Notes under the pieces: model-generated
Database searches by the model: none
Told to the model about the DNA's origin: nothing
The model's input: only the letters and a program-made list of their open reading frames with translations
Assembly: GCF_963678865.1 (NCBI RefSeq)
Contig: NZ_OY787459.1
Coordinates: 276,501 to 340,500 of the forward strand
Direction of reading: 5' to 3'
DNA: 64,000 bases
DNA from: Maridesulfovibrio sp.
GTDB lineage: Bacteria > Desulfobacterota > Desulfovibrionia > Desulfovibrionales > Desulfovibrionaceae
Part shown: positions 1 through 9,358 of the stretch, piece by piece
How positions within the stretch are numbered: the stretch's first letter is position 1
How the letters are laid out: each line of letters begins with the position of its first letter
Translations under genes and position numbers: made by a program

Positions 1-519
1 CTTCTGAAGCACGTTAAAAGTTATTCTAAAATTCAAAGATATCACGGGTTATTGCCAAAAAGGGAAACTTTTCTTTACGATCCGGAGCTCATCGGCGAAC
101 TTCTTGATGCGGGGCTGATTGATGAGGGGTGCATTTGTGTAGCCTGCGGCAACAATCTTGAGGGTTACAGGATTTCCAGAAAAGCCGAGAAAGAGTTTGA
201 TAGACTGGGCATGGCTGTGAGGGATCAGGACTGGGAAACATTTTGCGGCATTAATGTTGAGGTTAATGAAATCCTGGATAAGGTTCATATCAGGGCTTTA
301 ATAGATATTTTTCATTTCTCACGAATTTCACTTTTTCGTGGTATTGCCCCGAAGCGTCTGCTGCAGGAGGCTTTTACCGAAGATATCCTGAATGTCTTGC
401 TTGATGTGGGGTATATCAATAAAATTTCCCTTAAGGGGCCGACTATATCGTATGAAAGCGGATTTGTTCTGGCCGACCGGGCTTCTCGGATGCTTAAGCA
501 GGCCGGGTATGTGAAATAA
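1..519 (+). CDS. hypothetical protein, 5'-truncated by window edge
   Basis: The reading frame is open from the first base, so the gene very likely starts outside the window; a UUG at 52 is only an internal candidate. The visible 172 residues show no membrane segment or signal peptide. Two similar modules can be read: a leucine-rich helix ending in DAGLIDE followed by GYRISRKAEKEFDRLG, and again DVGYINK followed by GFVLADRASRMLKQAG, suggesting a duplicated winged-helix-like fold. I do not recognise the family. It is followed at once by a strong terminator, so it is the last gene of its transcript. Function is unknown; the duplication is my own reading. Confidence 0.6.
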   Translation, partial: LLKHVKSYSKIQRYHGLLPKRETFLYDPELIGELLDAGLIDEGCICVACGNNLEGYRISRKAEKEFDRLGMAVRDQDWETFCGINVEVNEILDKVHIRALIDIFHFSRISLFRGIAPKRLLQEAFTEDILNVLLDVGYINKISLKGPTISYESGFVLADRASRMLKQAGYVK

Positions 520-540
520 GTTTATTTATAATCTATTGTT

Positions 541-574
541 AAGGCCTCCCGGTGGTCCGGGAGGCCTTTTTTTA
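541..574 (+). terminator. intrinsic terminator
   Basis: A perfect 12-bp stem (AAGGCCTCCCGG with CCGGGAGGCCTT, loop TGGT) is followed by a T tract. It closes the transcript of the partial gene ending at 519. Confidence 0.9.
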
Positions 575-693
575 TTTTTCATAGCCATGAAGTGTTAATA
601 TCTTGCTTTACCGGCTCTTAGTGTTGGATTTCAACATATAATTGGTATAGTCTTCACTGTACTCCATTAGTGCTCAAACTGTGAGGAAGTAAT

Positions 694-2925
694 ATGTCAG
701 GCAAATTTTTGTGCATCCATGGCCATTTTTACCAGCCCCCTCGCGAAGATCCCTGGTTGGATATGATCTTTCCAGAAGGGAGCGCGGCTCCGTTCAGGCA
801 TTGGAACGAACGCATCTGTCGGGAAAGTTATGCTCCGCTGGCATGGGCCAGACGAATGGGCAGTGCCGGAATTTTCGATATTATCAATTGTTATGAGTGG
901 ATGAGTTTTAATGTTGGCCCAACCCTGTTTCGCTGGATAGAACGGTCCGAGCCGGAGCTCTATGCCAAGATTCTGGAAGGTGATGCGTTAAGTCTTCAAC
1001 GCTGGGGACACGGAAATGCTATTGCACAGATTTATCATCATGTGATTATGCCGCTTGCTTCGAAGCTGGACCGTGAAGCTGAGGTTGCATGGGCTATTGC
1101 TGATTTTGAATCACGTTTCAAACGCAAACCGGAAGGAATGTGGCTTTCCGAAACCGCCTGCAACACCGAAACCCTTGAAACTCTCGCTGATCACGGGATT
1201 ACTTTTACCCTGCTTGCTCCGCGACAGGCTGAAGCCGTTGCCGAAATTGGTTCCGATGAGTGGCAGGAGGTAGATGAACATTCTTTAAACATAAAAGAAC
1301 CGTATCTTGTTGAATTACCTTCAGGCAGGAATATTTCCATCTTCTTTTACGATGGAGGGCTGTCGCAGGCCATTGCTTTTGAAGGTCTGCTTAAGAATGG
1401 CGACGATTTCTGGAACAGGCTTTCCGGTGCTTCGTCTGAAGGCCTGCTTTCCATAGGCACTGACGGAGAAACTTACGGGCACCATGTTGAGTTCGGTGAA
1501 ATGGCACTGGCTTATGTGCTTTCTCAAGCACTTGAAGAGAGAGACGGTGTCTCGTTGCTCAATTACGGTGCTTATCTTGCCCAGCATCCGCCAACCCGTA
1601 AGGTGAAGATTCGAGAGGATTCATCATGGAGCTGTTATCACGGGATTGAACGCTGGCGTAGTGATTGCGGTTGTTGTACCGGAGGACATCCTGATTGGAA
1701 CCAGCAATGGCGGAAACCACTGCGTGAAGGTCTGGATGCAATAAAAGTTTTGATGGATGCTCACTATTTTAACTATGGGGATAAAATTTTCAAGGATTCC
1801 CGTGCCGCTCTGATTGAGTATGGTTCTGTTTTAAGCGGTATTCTTTCTGAAGATGATTTCTTCAAGCAGCATTTTACGGTCTCGAAGGGCAGTGCTGATG
1901 CCGACCTTGGCTGGAAACTTCTTTCCATGCAGAAATGGGCGCTTTCCTCTTTTGCAAGTTGCGGCTGGTTTTTTGATGATCTGGCCCGGCTTGAGCCGGT
2001 GAACAATATGGCCTTTGCTTTGAGGGCAATTGAATTATCGAAGGAAACCGGGCTGATCGGCCTTGAGGAAAAGTTTCTTTCTATTGCCGGTGATGCCCGG
2101 TCCAATGAGGAGCGTTACGGTTCTGCATCTGACTTGTGGAATAACAAGATCAAGCCTCAGAGTGAGACTCCCGGCAGCCTGATCGGTCAGGCCCTGGGGC
2201 GACTCTATGTGGAAGGGGTGCTGCCTCATCCCGGAGAGGAGGGGAGCATCAGCTGGCCGGGAGTTTCTGTGCAGATAAGTACCAATGACAGTTCTTTGGT
2301 TATGGCTCGTGGTAATGCTGAAATCAAATGGAATCTTGAGTCGGAAGTTAAGGAATACAGCTGGAAATGGGAGAAAGGGGAACGCGTTCTTACCGGGTCG
2401 GTGGAAATATCACTTCCCGGGGGACAGGTTGAGTATTATCCGCTGACTGAAATTTCATGGAAGAAAAAGCAGTCAATTTCCCTTGCCTGGGCACAAAAAA
2501 TTGCCGATACAAAATGGCGTGCGCAGATCGGTAGTACAGGATGCGGGCCGGTCCTTTTCGATAAATTCGAAGATTACCAGACCCGGCATGTCTGGGAAGC
2601 CCGCTGGAAAAGTTTATGGACCGGATTAGTTTGGAGTTATGTATTTTCCGGCGATAATGTCAGTGACGATTTCATTGGTTTTGTCAAAACTTTTGGAGAT
2701 GGGCATCCAGATTTGGATCATTTTATCGAGCAGTTAAGTAGTCAGCTTTGCATGATGCTGCACAACAATCTTATTCTCTGGGAAAGCATTCGAGACGTAA
2801 TTGAGCGTGCGCGTAAGATTGATCTGCCCCTTGATCTTTGGAAATTGCAGAATTGCTACTGGGATAAGATGCTGGAGGGTGAAAGCGACCCTGAGTTTGC
2901 AAGAATGATCGGTTTTGATTTGTAA
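694..2925 (+). CDS. GH57 family glycoside hydrolase with DUF3536
   Basis: This 743-residue cytoplasmic protein begins with the family-57 signature HGHFYQPP (residues 9-16). The expected catalytic glutamate lies in WLSE (E153) and the acid/base aspartate in GTDGETYGHH (D257). The C-terminal half, after about residue 300, corresponds to the DUF3536 extension. GH57 enzymes act on alpha-glucans (amylase, branching or 4-alpha-glucanotransferase activity); in this subgroup the substrate is not established, so glycogen or another alpha-glucan is inference. The AUG at 694 follows a GAGGAAG ribosome site. The gene stands alone between two terminators. No signal peptide is seen. Confidence 0.88.
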   Translation: MSGKFLCIHGHFYQPPREDPWLDMIFPEGSAAPFRHWNERICRESYAPLAWARRMGSAGIFDIINCYEWMSFNVGPTLFRWIERSEPELYAKILEGDALSLQRWGHGNAIAQIYHHVIMPLASKLDREAEVAWAIADFESRFKRKPEGMWLSETACNTETLETLADHGITFTLLAPRQAEAVAEIGSDEWQEVDEHSLNIKEPYLVELPSGRNISIFFYDGGLSQAIAFEGLLKNGDDFWNRLSGASSEGLLSIGTDGETYGHHVEFGEMALAYVLSQALEERDGVSLLNYGAYLAQHPPTRKVKIREDSSWSCYHGIERWRSDCGCCTGGHPDWNQQWRKPLREGLDAIKVLMDAHYFNYGDKIFKDSRAALIEYGSVLSGILSEDDFFKQHFTVSKGSADADLGWKLLSMQKWALSSFASCGWFFDDLARLEPVNNMAFALRAIELSKETGLIGLEEKFLSIAGDARSNEERYGSASDLWNNKIKPQSETPGSLIGQALGRLYVEGVLPHPGEEGSISWPGVSVQISTNDSSLVMARGNAEIKWNLESEVKEYSWKWEKGERVLTGSVEISLPGGQVEYYPLTEISWKKKQSISLAWAQKIADTKWRAQIGSTGCGPVLFDKFEDYQTRHVWEARWKSLWTGLVWSYVFSGDNVSDDFIGFVKTFGDGHPDLDHFIEQLSSQLCMMLHNNLILWESIRDVIERARKIDLPLDLWKLQNCYWDKMLEGESDPEFARMIGFDL

Positions 2926-2943
2926 TGAAAATTAAATGGAAAA

Positions 2944-2981
2944 AAGAAGGTCCGCCAGCACCAGCTGACGGACCTTCTTGA
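2944..2981. terminator. bidirectional intrinsic terminator
   Basis: The inverted repeat AAGAAGGTCCGCCAGC / GCTGACGGACCTTCTT (loop ACCA, one G-U pair) sits between the convergent GH57 and MBL-hydrolase genes. T-rich tracts occur on both strands, so it can serve both. Confidence 0.85.
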
Positions 2982-3000
2982 GTTTTGTTCTAAAGTAAAA

Positions 3001-3840
3001 CTAGAATTCGTATACTGAACCTGAGCCCATAGGTAGAACAGTACAGGAAAGTCTTTGCTTGAGGAATTTGTATCCGTCTTTTCCGGTACAATGTCCGGGG
3101 GATACAATCTTTGGATTGAACTCCTCAATTACTTTGGCGGTTTCTTCGTATTCAGCATGGTCTGCGACGTATAAATGCAGGCCCCCGAGGATTGCATGCA
3201 CTGAATCAATCCCGGTGATGTCGCGCATGTGATAGAGCGAATTTGCCAGACCGCTGTGACAACAGCCAAGTATCACCACCGGACCTGAGTTAGTCATGAG
3301 CAGCATGAAAGCGTCATCATGAACATGGTCGACCTGAGTCATTTCCTGGTCCAGAAACAAGTCTTTTGTTGCTTCGAATAAACCGTCCCGGCGGGGGATC
3401 TCAGTTATCATGAACAGTCCGTCATCAAGTTCCACGTTGTCGCGGACAATAATAGTTCCCGGATATTCGCAGTTAAATGATGCTTCTTTGGCTGAACCGT
3501 TATCTTCTTTTGTATAACGTTTGTTGGCAAAGTCCGGATGTGCATAGACTGGTCCTATGAAATCAGCATCCATGAGTGCATCCATGCCTCCGGTGTGATC
3601 CCAATGTCCATGACTGATAGCCAGTCCTTTGGCTTTGCTGACCTCAATATTCATTGCGGAGGCGTTTTTCAGGAAAAGCTCGCTTGCGCTGCAATCCCAA
3701 AGCCATAGGTTGTCACCGGGAAGTTCAAGGGCCATGGAGAGGCCCCATTCCTTACCGAGATCTGTCCTCTGGGATTCGTTATCACATAGAACGGATATTC
3801 TGCACGGTTCAGTATATTTTCCTGTTATCTCGATGGCCAT
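3001..3840 (-). CDS. MBL-fold metallohydrolase, COG1237-like
   Basis: The 279-residue protein carries the metallo-beta-lactamase metal motif SHGHWDHTGG (H77, H79, D81, H82), a second metal region GCCHSGLANS and a late GGLHL. This pattern matches the group named after the archaeal 7,8-dihydropterin-6-methyl-4-(beta-D-ribofuranosyl)aminobenzene-5'-phosphate synthase homologue; the true substrate in bacteria is unknown to me. No signal peptide is seen. Its start lies inside the end of cimA (16-bp overlap), so it is translationally coupled as the last gene of the pdxJ-to-cimA run. Confidence 0.8.
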   Translation of the reverse strand: MAIEITGKYTEPCRISVLCDNESQRTDLGKEWGLSMALELPGDNLWLWDCSASELFLKNASAMNIEVSKAKGLAISHGHWDHTGGMDALMDADFIGPVYAHPDFANKRYTKEDNGSAKEASFNCEYPGTIIVRDNVELDDGLFMITEIPRRDGLFEATKDLFLDQEMTQVDHVHDDAFMLLMTNSGPVVILGCCHSGLANSLYHMRDITGIDSVHAILGGLHLYVADHAEYEETAKVIEEFNPKIVSPGHCTGKDGYKFLKQRLSCTVLPMGSGSVYEF

Positions 3841-5426
3841 TTTTGAGGATCATCCTTGAAGAGTTTGTAGTTAATGGAGTCCACAAGGGCCTGCCAACTT
3901 GCTTCAATGATGTTGTGGCTGACGCCCATGGTGGTCCACTGGTTTTTGCCGTCAGTGGATTCGATAAGGAGGCGGACGTTGGAGCTGGTCCCGGCTGCCT
4001 GACGTACCGCTCCTGACAATACTCTTACCTTAAAGTCCTGTAAACGAACATTTTTCAAGGAAGGATAGAAAGGCTCAAGGGCCTTACGCAAAGCCTTGTC
4101 TAATGCGTTTACCGGGCCGTCCCCGGAAGCGGCGGTATGGTTTTCTTCTCCGTGGACTTTAACGATGACAGTAGCTTCGGAAAAAGGTTCCTGATCATTT
4201 TTGCGTTTGGCATCGACCACAAAAAAGTTAATGAATTCAAAATAACGTTTGGACCAGCCCATGGCCTTGAAGAAAAGCAACTCAAAAGATGCTTCAGCCG
4301 CGGAATACTCAAACCCTATGGATTCACGTTCCTTGATGTCGGCCAGTATGGTCTGTACCGCAGGGTCGTTTTTATCAAGGTCGTAACCGTATTTCTTAGC
4401 CTTATAAAGGACATTGCTTTTACCGGAAAGGTCGGAAAGCAGTACTCGGCGGTCATTACCGACCAGCAGCGGATCAATATGTTCGTAGCTGGTTGCATCC
4501 TTGAGCACGGCGCTTACATGTACGCCGCCTTTATGGGCAAACGCGGCCTGTCCTACAAAGGGCTGGCGCAGGAAAGGGCGAAGGTTGGCAATTTCAGTGA
4601 TGTAGGTGGAGGTTTCCTTAAGCTTGAGCAGATTGTCTTTGCCGATAGTATCGTAGCCGAGTTTCAATTCAAGGTTGGGGATGATGGAGCAGAGGTTAGC
4701 GTTACCGCATCTCTCTCCATATCCGTTCATGGTCCCTTGAATCTGTATAGCACCATTCTTCACAGCGGTAAGTGAGTTGGCTACAGCAAGCTCACAATCA
4801 TTGTGGGCATGGATGCCGATGCTGCATCCGGGAATTTTTTCCTGAACAACTTTACAGGCTTCTGCAACTTCTTCCGGCATGGACCCCCCGTTGGTATCGC
4901 AAAGCACCAGAACATCCGCTCCAGCTTCGTGTGCAGCCTTGAGGCAGTTGATGGTAAATTCCGGGTTGGCCTTGAAGCCGTCGAAGAAATGCTCAGCATC
5001 GAAAAACAGCTCTTCCACATGCGGACGCAGGTAACCGATGCTGTTGCTGATCAGCTCGATATTTCTTTCAAGCTTGACACCAAGCGCACTGGTGGCGTGG
5101 AAGTCCCATGTTTTACCGAAAATGGACATGGCCTTGGCTCCTGAGTCAATCAGGGCGTTCAGATTGGGGTCATTCTCGGGAGTCAGGCGGTTCATGTGTG
5201 TTGAACCGAAGGCGGATACTTTGCAGTTCTTAAGAGCGTAGTTCTGAATTTCCTGAAAGAATTCCTTGTCAGTGGCATTGGAACCGGGCCAGCCGCCCTC
5301 GACGTAATGTACGCCGAGGTCGTCCAGCTTGCGGGTAATACGCACTTTGTCCTGTACGCTTAAGTTTATTTCTTCGGATTGCGTACCGTCACGCAGTGTG
5401 GTGTCGTATATTTTTATATGTTTCAT
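3825..5426 (-). CDS. cimA: (R)-citramalate synthase
   Basis: The enzyme condenses acetyl-CoA with pyruvate to give citramalate, the first step of the threonine-independent route to isoleucine. The 533-residue protein has the HMGL/DRE-TIM barrel signature DTTLRDGTQSE (residues 8-18), the metal-binding HAHND motif, GTMNGYGERCGN, and a C-terminal LeuA-type regulatory domain (about 400-533) expected to bind an end product. Length and the opening MKHIKIYDTTLRDG favour the TIGR00977-type citramalate synthase over LeuA or NifV, although substrate cannot be proved from sequence. It starts 3 bases after lysC stops. Confidence 0.88.
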   Translation of the reverse strand: MKHIKIYDTTLRDGTQSEEINLSVQDKVRITRKLDDLGVHYVEGGWPGSNATDKEFFQEIQNYALKNCKVSAFGSTHMNRLTPENDPNLNALIDSGAKAMSIFGKTWDFHATSALGVKLERNIELISNSIGYLRPHVEELFFDAEHFFDGFKANPEFTINCLKAAHEAGADVLVLCDTNGGSMPEEVAEACKVVQEKIPGCSIGIHAHNDCELAVANSLTAVKNGAIQIQGTMNGYGERCGNANLCSIIPNLELKLGYDTIGKDNLLKLKETSTYITEIANLRPFLRQPFVGQAAFAHKGGVHVSAVLKDATSYEHIDPLLVGNDRRVLLSDLSGKSNVLYKAKKYGYDLDKNDPAVQTILADIKERESIGFEYSAAEASFELLFFKAMGWSKRYFEFINFFVVDAKRKNDQEPFSEATVIVKVHGEENHTAASGDGPVNALDKALRKALEPFYPSLKNVRLQDFKVRVLSGAVRQAAGTSSNVRLLIESTDGKNQWTTMGVSHNIIEASWQALVDSINYKLFKDDPQKWPSR

Positions 5427-5429
5427 TTG

Positions 5430-6668
5430 TTAGAGCGTGTTTTCTTCGGACCCTGATTTATCGAGTCCGAACGTGTTGTGAAGCGTTCTTATAGCCAGTT
5501 CGGTGTATTTTTCTTCGATAAGGCAGGTAATTTTAATTTCGGATGTGCTGATCATCAGGATGTTGATGTTTTCATCCCGCAGGGCCTGAAATGCCTTGGA
5601 TGCAACACCGGAATGGTTACGCATTCCAACGCCGATGACGGAAACCTTGCAGACATGCTGGTCGTAGAGAACGTCCTGCGCGCCCATGGGGTCCTTTATT
5701 TCGTCGATGATTTCAAGGGTCTTTTTCAGGTCGCCTCTGGGAATGGTGAAGGTCATGTCTGTGCGGCCGTCACGGCTGGGGTTCTGGACGATCATATCAA
5801 CCAGAATGCCTGCTTCAGCAAGAGGAGTGAACAGGGTTGCGGAGACGCCCGGTTCATCTTTAACCTTGGATAGGGTTACGCGGGCCTGGTCCTTGTCATA
5901 TGCAATCCCGGAAACAAGTACTGATTCCATGTTTTTATCCTCCTGAGTAACGTATGTGCCGATCTCATCGCTGAAAGTAGAGCGGACATGAACTTTAACA
6001 TTATATTTTTTTGCAAATTCAACTGAACGAATCTGTAGTACTTTCGCACCCATACTGGCCATCTCAAGCATCTCGTCATAGGAAACGTGGTCCAGTTTGC
6101 GGGCCAGTGAACAGATGTTGGGGTCTGTTGTGAAAACACCCGGAACATCAGTAAAAATTTCGCAGACATCTGCTTCAATAGCAGCGGCCATAGCTACAGC
6201 GGAAGTGTCGGAACCGCCACGGCCAAGGGTGGTAATTCGTCTACCTTCATCACAGCCCTGAAAACCGGCCATAACCAGTATGTCGTATTCCTGCAGCATT
6301 TCGTCAATTTTATCGCGGTCGATATCAAGGATACGTGCGCGTGAATAATCAGAGTCCGTTTTAATGGGGACTTGAAAACCCAGCAGGGAGCGGGCTTTGA
6401 TTCCGCGATCTTTCAGAAGCATGGAAAACAGGGCTACGGAAACCTGTTCTCCGGTTGATACCAGAGAGTCCATTTCTGCCGGGTCAGGTTCTTCGGACCA
6501 TTCATTGGCCAGATCAATCAACCGGTTTGTTTCACCGGCCATTGCGGAGAGGACTACGATAACTTTGTTGCCTTTTTCATAAGGCACCATGACTTTTTCC
6601 AGTACTTGCTTCATGCATTCGAGGTTCCTGACCGAGGTTCCACCGAATTTCTGTACTACGATGTTCAT
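5430..6668 (-). CDS. lysC: aspartate kinase
   Basis: Catalyses ATP-dependent phosphorylation of aspartate, the entry to lysine, methionine and threonine synthesis. The 412-residue protein starts with VQKFGGTSV (substrate/ATP lysine K7), has the GRGGSDTSA motif, and two C-terminal ACT domains (about 270-400) for allosteric feedback. The length fits the monofunctional class without a fused homoserine dehydrogenase. It lies between tsaE (38-bp gap) and cimA (3-bp gap). The short upstream gap leaves no room for a lysine riboswitch, so control is probably by ACT-domain feedback and operon transcription. Confidence 0.95.
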   Translation of the reverse strand: MNIVVQKFGGTSVRNLECMKQVLEKVMVPYEKGNKVIVVLSAMAGETNRLIDLANEWSEEPDPAEMDSLVSTGEQVSVALFSMLLKDRGIKARSLLGFQVPIKTDSDYSRARILDIDRDKIDEMLQEYDILVMAGFQGCDEGRRITTLGRGGSDTSAVAMAAAIEADVCEIFTDVPGVFTTDPNICSLARKLDHVSYDEMLEMASMGAKVLQIRSVEFAKKYNVKVHVRSTFSDEIGTYVTQEDKNMESVLVSGIAYDKDQARVTLSKVKDEPGVSATLFTPLAEAGILVDMIVQNPSRDGRTDMTFTIPRGDLKKTLEIIDEIKDPMGAQDVLYDQHVCKVSVIGVGMRNHSGVASKAFQALRDENINILMISTSEIKITCLIEEKYTELAIRTLHNTFGLDKSGSEENTL

Positions 6669-6706
6669 TTGAACATTATCTCCTTACCACATGAGTTCAA
6701 CGGATC

Positions 6707-7201
6707 TTATTGGAATGACTTAAGAAATGAGGCAAGCTCTTCATAGAGGGAGGTCGCTGAACCATGTAGGGTCAATTCAATTTTTCTGCCGGATGCGGCA
6801 GGGGTCCAAGTGAAGAGCAGTGCGCTTTCAGGCCAGAATTCAATATTCAGATACTGAATCCACTCTACAACTGTCAAAGTTTTTTTATCACTTAGTAGAT
6901 CAAAGAAATCGTCATCAGGTGTCTGACCTTCGAGTCTATAGAGGTCAAAATGCGCAACCTGAGGTTTTGTGGGGTAAATATTAAGAATATTGAAACTTGG
7001 GCTGCTAACTTCTGCGTTTTGCGCACCAGGGAAGGATTCTACCAGTGCGCGAACAAAAGTTGTTTTTCCTGCTCCAAGGTCCCCGTTCAGGAAGATTGGA
7101 ACCAGTTTTTTGGTTTCCAGAAAAAAAGAAGCCAGAGTGGAGCCGAGTTTTAAAGTCGCCTCCACATCCGGCAGTGTGATGATCAGCTTATCGTTATTCA
7201 T
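6707..7201 (-). CDS. tsaE: tRNA threonylcarbamoyladenosine synthesis ATPase TsaE
   Basis: TsaE is the small P-loop ATPase that works with TsaB and TsaD to place t6A at position 37 of ANN-decoding tRNAs. The 164-residue protein has the Walker A motif GDLGAGKTT (residues 40-48), followed by SSPSFNI and HFDLYRL, all typical of the family. Its AUG directly follows the stop codon of the CBS gene with no spacer, so coupled translation is likely. TsaB and TsaD are not in the window. Confidence 0.93.
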   Translation of the reverse strand: MNNDKLIITLPDVEATLKLGSTLASFFLETKKLVPIFLNGDLGAGKTTFVRALVESFPGAQNAEVSSPSFNILNIYPTKPQVAHFDLYRLEGQTPDDDFFDLLSDKKTLTVVEWIQYLNIEFWPESALLFTWTPAASGRKIELTLHGSATSLYEELASFLKSFQ

Positions 7202-7651
7202 TTACTTTGCTAAAACCTTTAATACATCTTCTTTACCGACAACACCGACAAGCTTGCCGTCTTCAATTACCGGCAGGGTGTAGAATTTCTTCTCGACCAT
7301 AAGATCGGCAATTTTTTCAATAGTTGTGTCGGGTTCAATGGTTATGGGGTCTGGTGTCATTGCGTGTTGTACCTTGGTAGCCGCAATCTTGTTCACCTCC
7401 CGTTCAAGTTCATCATTGGATGAAAATGAAATGAATCCATCCAGTATGGTAAACAGGGAAGGCATGGATATGGTTTTCTGCTGCGCCACAAGGTCGCTCT
7501 GGCAGAGAACCCCGACCAGCTTCCCGTTCCGGTCCACGACCGGGAGTCCGTTCAGGTGTTTTTCCAGCAAAAGCTTGGCAGCGGTAGCCACATCGCTTTC
7601 AGGTTCAAGGGTCAGGGCACCGGATGTCATAATATCTTTGGCTGTCAGCAT
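7202..7651 (-). CDS. tandem CBS-domain protein
   Basis: The 149-residue protein consists almost wholly of two CBS domains (about 1-60 and 88-149), beginning MLTAKDIMTSGALTLEPESD and repeating the pattern at HAMTPDPITIEPDTTIE. Such pairs form a Bateman module binding adenine nucleotides. No effector domain is attached, so it may regulate a partner or sense energy state; that is inference. The ribosome site GGAGG precedes the AUG. Its start overlaps the end of nnr by 7 bp and its stop abuts tsaE. Confidence 0.85.
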   Translation of the reverse strand: MLTAKDIMTSGALTLEPESDVATAAKLLLEKHLNGLPVVDRNGKLVGVLCQSDLVAQQKTISMPSLFTILDGFISFSSNDELEREVNKIAATKVQHAMTPDPITIEPDTTIEKIADLMVEKKFYTLPVIEDGKLVGVVGKEDVLKVLAK

Positions 7652-9180
7652 AATTCCTCCTTGAGCACTTGGGGGAGCGCATCCGCTATTTCAGTTGCGA
7701 TGTTGCCTCGATACGGAAAGTTTTCAGCAAGATACTGTCCTGCCAGTCCATGCCAGTATACTCCGATACAAGCACTTTGCATAGGGGGAATTGCTCTTGC
7801 CAGCAAAGCTCCGCACATTCCGGCAAGAATATCTCCTGACCCGGCTGCAGCAAGGTTGGGAGCAGAAAGGGGACAAATTATAATTTGTCCGTCCGGGCAG
7901 CCGATGACAGTTCCGGCTCCTTTGAGCACAAGCATGGTTTTGCTCAATTCTGCAAATTTTCGTGCTGTGCCGATGCGGTCGGCTTCAACTTCGGGGATAG
8001 TTCTTTCGATCATCCGGGCCATTTCTCCGGGGTGCGGGGTGAGGATCGAATTTTCCGCAACCAGTTTCAGCAACTCCGGGCGTTCAGCAAATGCATACAG
8101 GGCATCTGCATCGTAGACCGCCGGGGGATGACCGTTTTTGACTACTGCCTCAACAAGATCAAGTGCACCTTTATCGCGTCCAAGTCCGGGGCCGATGACC
8201 AGCGCATCATATTTTTCAAGTTCCGGTAGAAGCTCCGCGATCATCTGATCATTCCATTGATCGCCGCAACCAAGCCCTTTGGTCATCAATTCCGGCTTGC
8301 CGCCTTTGACTTCGGAGGCAAGTGCGTCCGGGCAGGCCATGGTTACCAGTCCGCCCCCGGCACGCAGGGCGGAGATACCTGCCAGATGCAGTGCTCCGGT
8401 CAGACCTTTAGAGGCTCCCACCAGCAACACATGACCGGAATTTCCTTTATGCATGGCAGGCGAGGGCGAAGGGATGAACTCGAGGACATTGCTCCTGATC
8501 AGCTGATGAGTCGCCGGGTGTTTGTATTTTACCGCGCCCGGTATACCGATGTGAGCGACCACTAATGTTCCAGTGTATGCTTCGGACTGGGGCAAGGCAA
8601 GTCCGATTTTGGCCTCTTCAAAGGTGACAGTCATGTGGGCCTGAACAGCAACAGGACCGGGTTTCCCGGTAAGTCCGTTTAAACCGGAAGGGATGTCCAC
8701 CGCAAAAAGAAAGCTGTTCTTTGCTGAATTAATAGCTTCAACTATCGCATGGGCAAAGGGGCGTAATTCTCCGCTGAATCCTGTTCCCAGCAAAGCGTCA
8801 ATAATAATATCGGCTTCCGGCAGCCGAACTTTGTCTGTGGCCCGGAAAAATTTAATGTTCACGCCCAGCCGAGCGGCAATTTTAAGCATGTAGGCCGCAT
8901 CACCTTTGTACTTACCCTTGGGGATGGTGTGCAGGATGAGCACTTCCGCTCCCAGATCAGCCAGAATGCGGCCCATGACAAAGCCGTCACCTCCGTTATT
9001 GCCTGATCCGGCGATGATCAGGATTTTTTTGCCGGATACATCGCCATAGCCCTTAAGCAGGGCGAAGACAGCTTCGCGTCCGGCATTTTCCATTAGGATT
9101 TCGCCTTTGATGCCGACTTCATTGATGGTTATCTTGTCCCAATTGGACATTTCGGACGGGGTAGGAAGCGGTGAGAACAT
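7645..9180 (-). CDS. nnr: bifunctional NAD(P)H-hydrate epimerase/dehydratase
   Basis: Repairs damaged NADHX/NADPHX. The N-terminal YjeF-type epimerase domain (about 1-215) has GSGNNGGDGFVMGR near residue 57. The C-terminal ribokinase-like ADP-dependent dehydratase domain (about 230-505) has VGASKGLTGA, GAGTVIG and AAAGSGDILAGM. The 511-residue fusion length is normal. AUG at 9178-9180 is preceded by AAAGGAG. The upstream spacer is a structured repeat (separate entry). It lies between acpS and the CBS gene. Confidence 0.92.
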   Translation of the reverse strand: MFSPLPTPSEMSNWDKITINEVGIKGEILMENAGREAVFALLKGYGDVSGKKILIIAGSGNNGGDGFVMGRILADLGAEVLILHTIPKGKYKGDAAYMLKIAARLGVNIKFFRATDKVRLPEADIIIDALLGTGFSGELRPFAHAIVEAINSAKNSFLFAVDIPSGLNGLTGKPGPVAVQAHMTVTFEEAKIGLALPQSEAYTGTLVVAHIGIPGAVKYKHPATHQLIRSNVLEFIPSPSPAMHKGNSGHVLLVGASKGLTGALHLAGISALRAGGGLVTMACPDALASEVKGGKPELMTKGLGCGDQWNDQMIAELLPELEKYDALVIGPGLGRDKGALDLVEAVVKNGHPPAVYDADALYAFAERPELLKLVAENSILTPHPGEMARMIERTIPEVEADRIGTARKFAELSKTMLVLKGAGTVIGCPDGQIIICPLSAPNLAAAGSGDILAGMCGALLARAIPPMQSACIGVYWHGLAGQYLAENFPYRGNIATEIADALPQVLKEELC

Positions 9181-9358
9181 ATGGACTCCTTTTGCCTCCG
9201 GCGGCCCTGCCGGGGGGCCTTAAACCCTTTGATTCGCCACGTCCTGTGGCTCACCTCTGCGGGGCGTTGCCTTTTTGGCAACGTCCAAATCCGCTTTCCT
9301 GCGGATTTGTGAAAAAAGGGTTTAAGAATCCCAAACTTTTTTAATAAGGCTTCGCCGT
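9181..9358 (-). repeat. structured intergenic repeat, copy 1
   Basis: Read on the minus strand, this spacer begins with CGGCGAAGCC, then ATTAAAAAAGTTT, and ends with GGGCCGCCGGAGGCA just before the nnr ribosome site. An outer inverted repeat CTTAAACCCTTT / AAAGGGTTTAAG (about 9219-9230 and 9316-9327) encloses perfect hairpins GTTGCC/GGCAAC and AAATCCGC/GCGGATTT. The same end motifs occur in the spacer at 36912-37016 in the other orientation relative to transcription. It contains no gene. Confidence 0.6.

Noticed and set aside
6669..6706. Lysine riboswitch before lysC
   Set aside because: The tsaE-lysC gap is only 38 bp.
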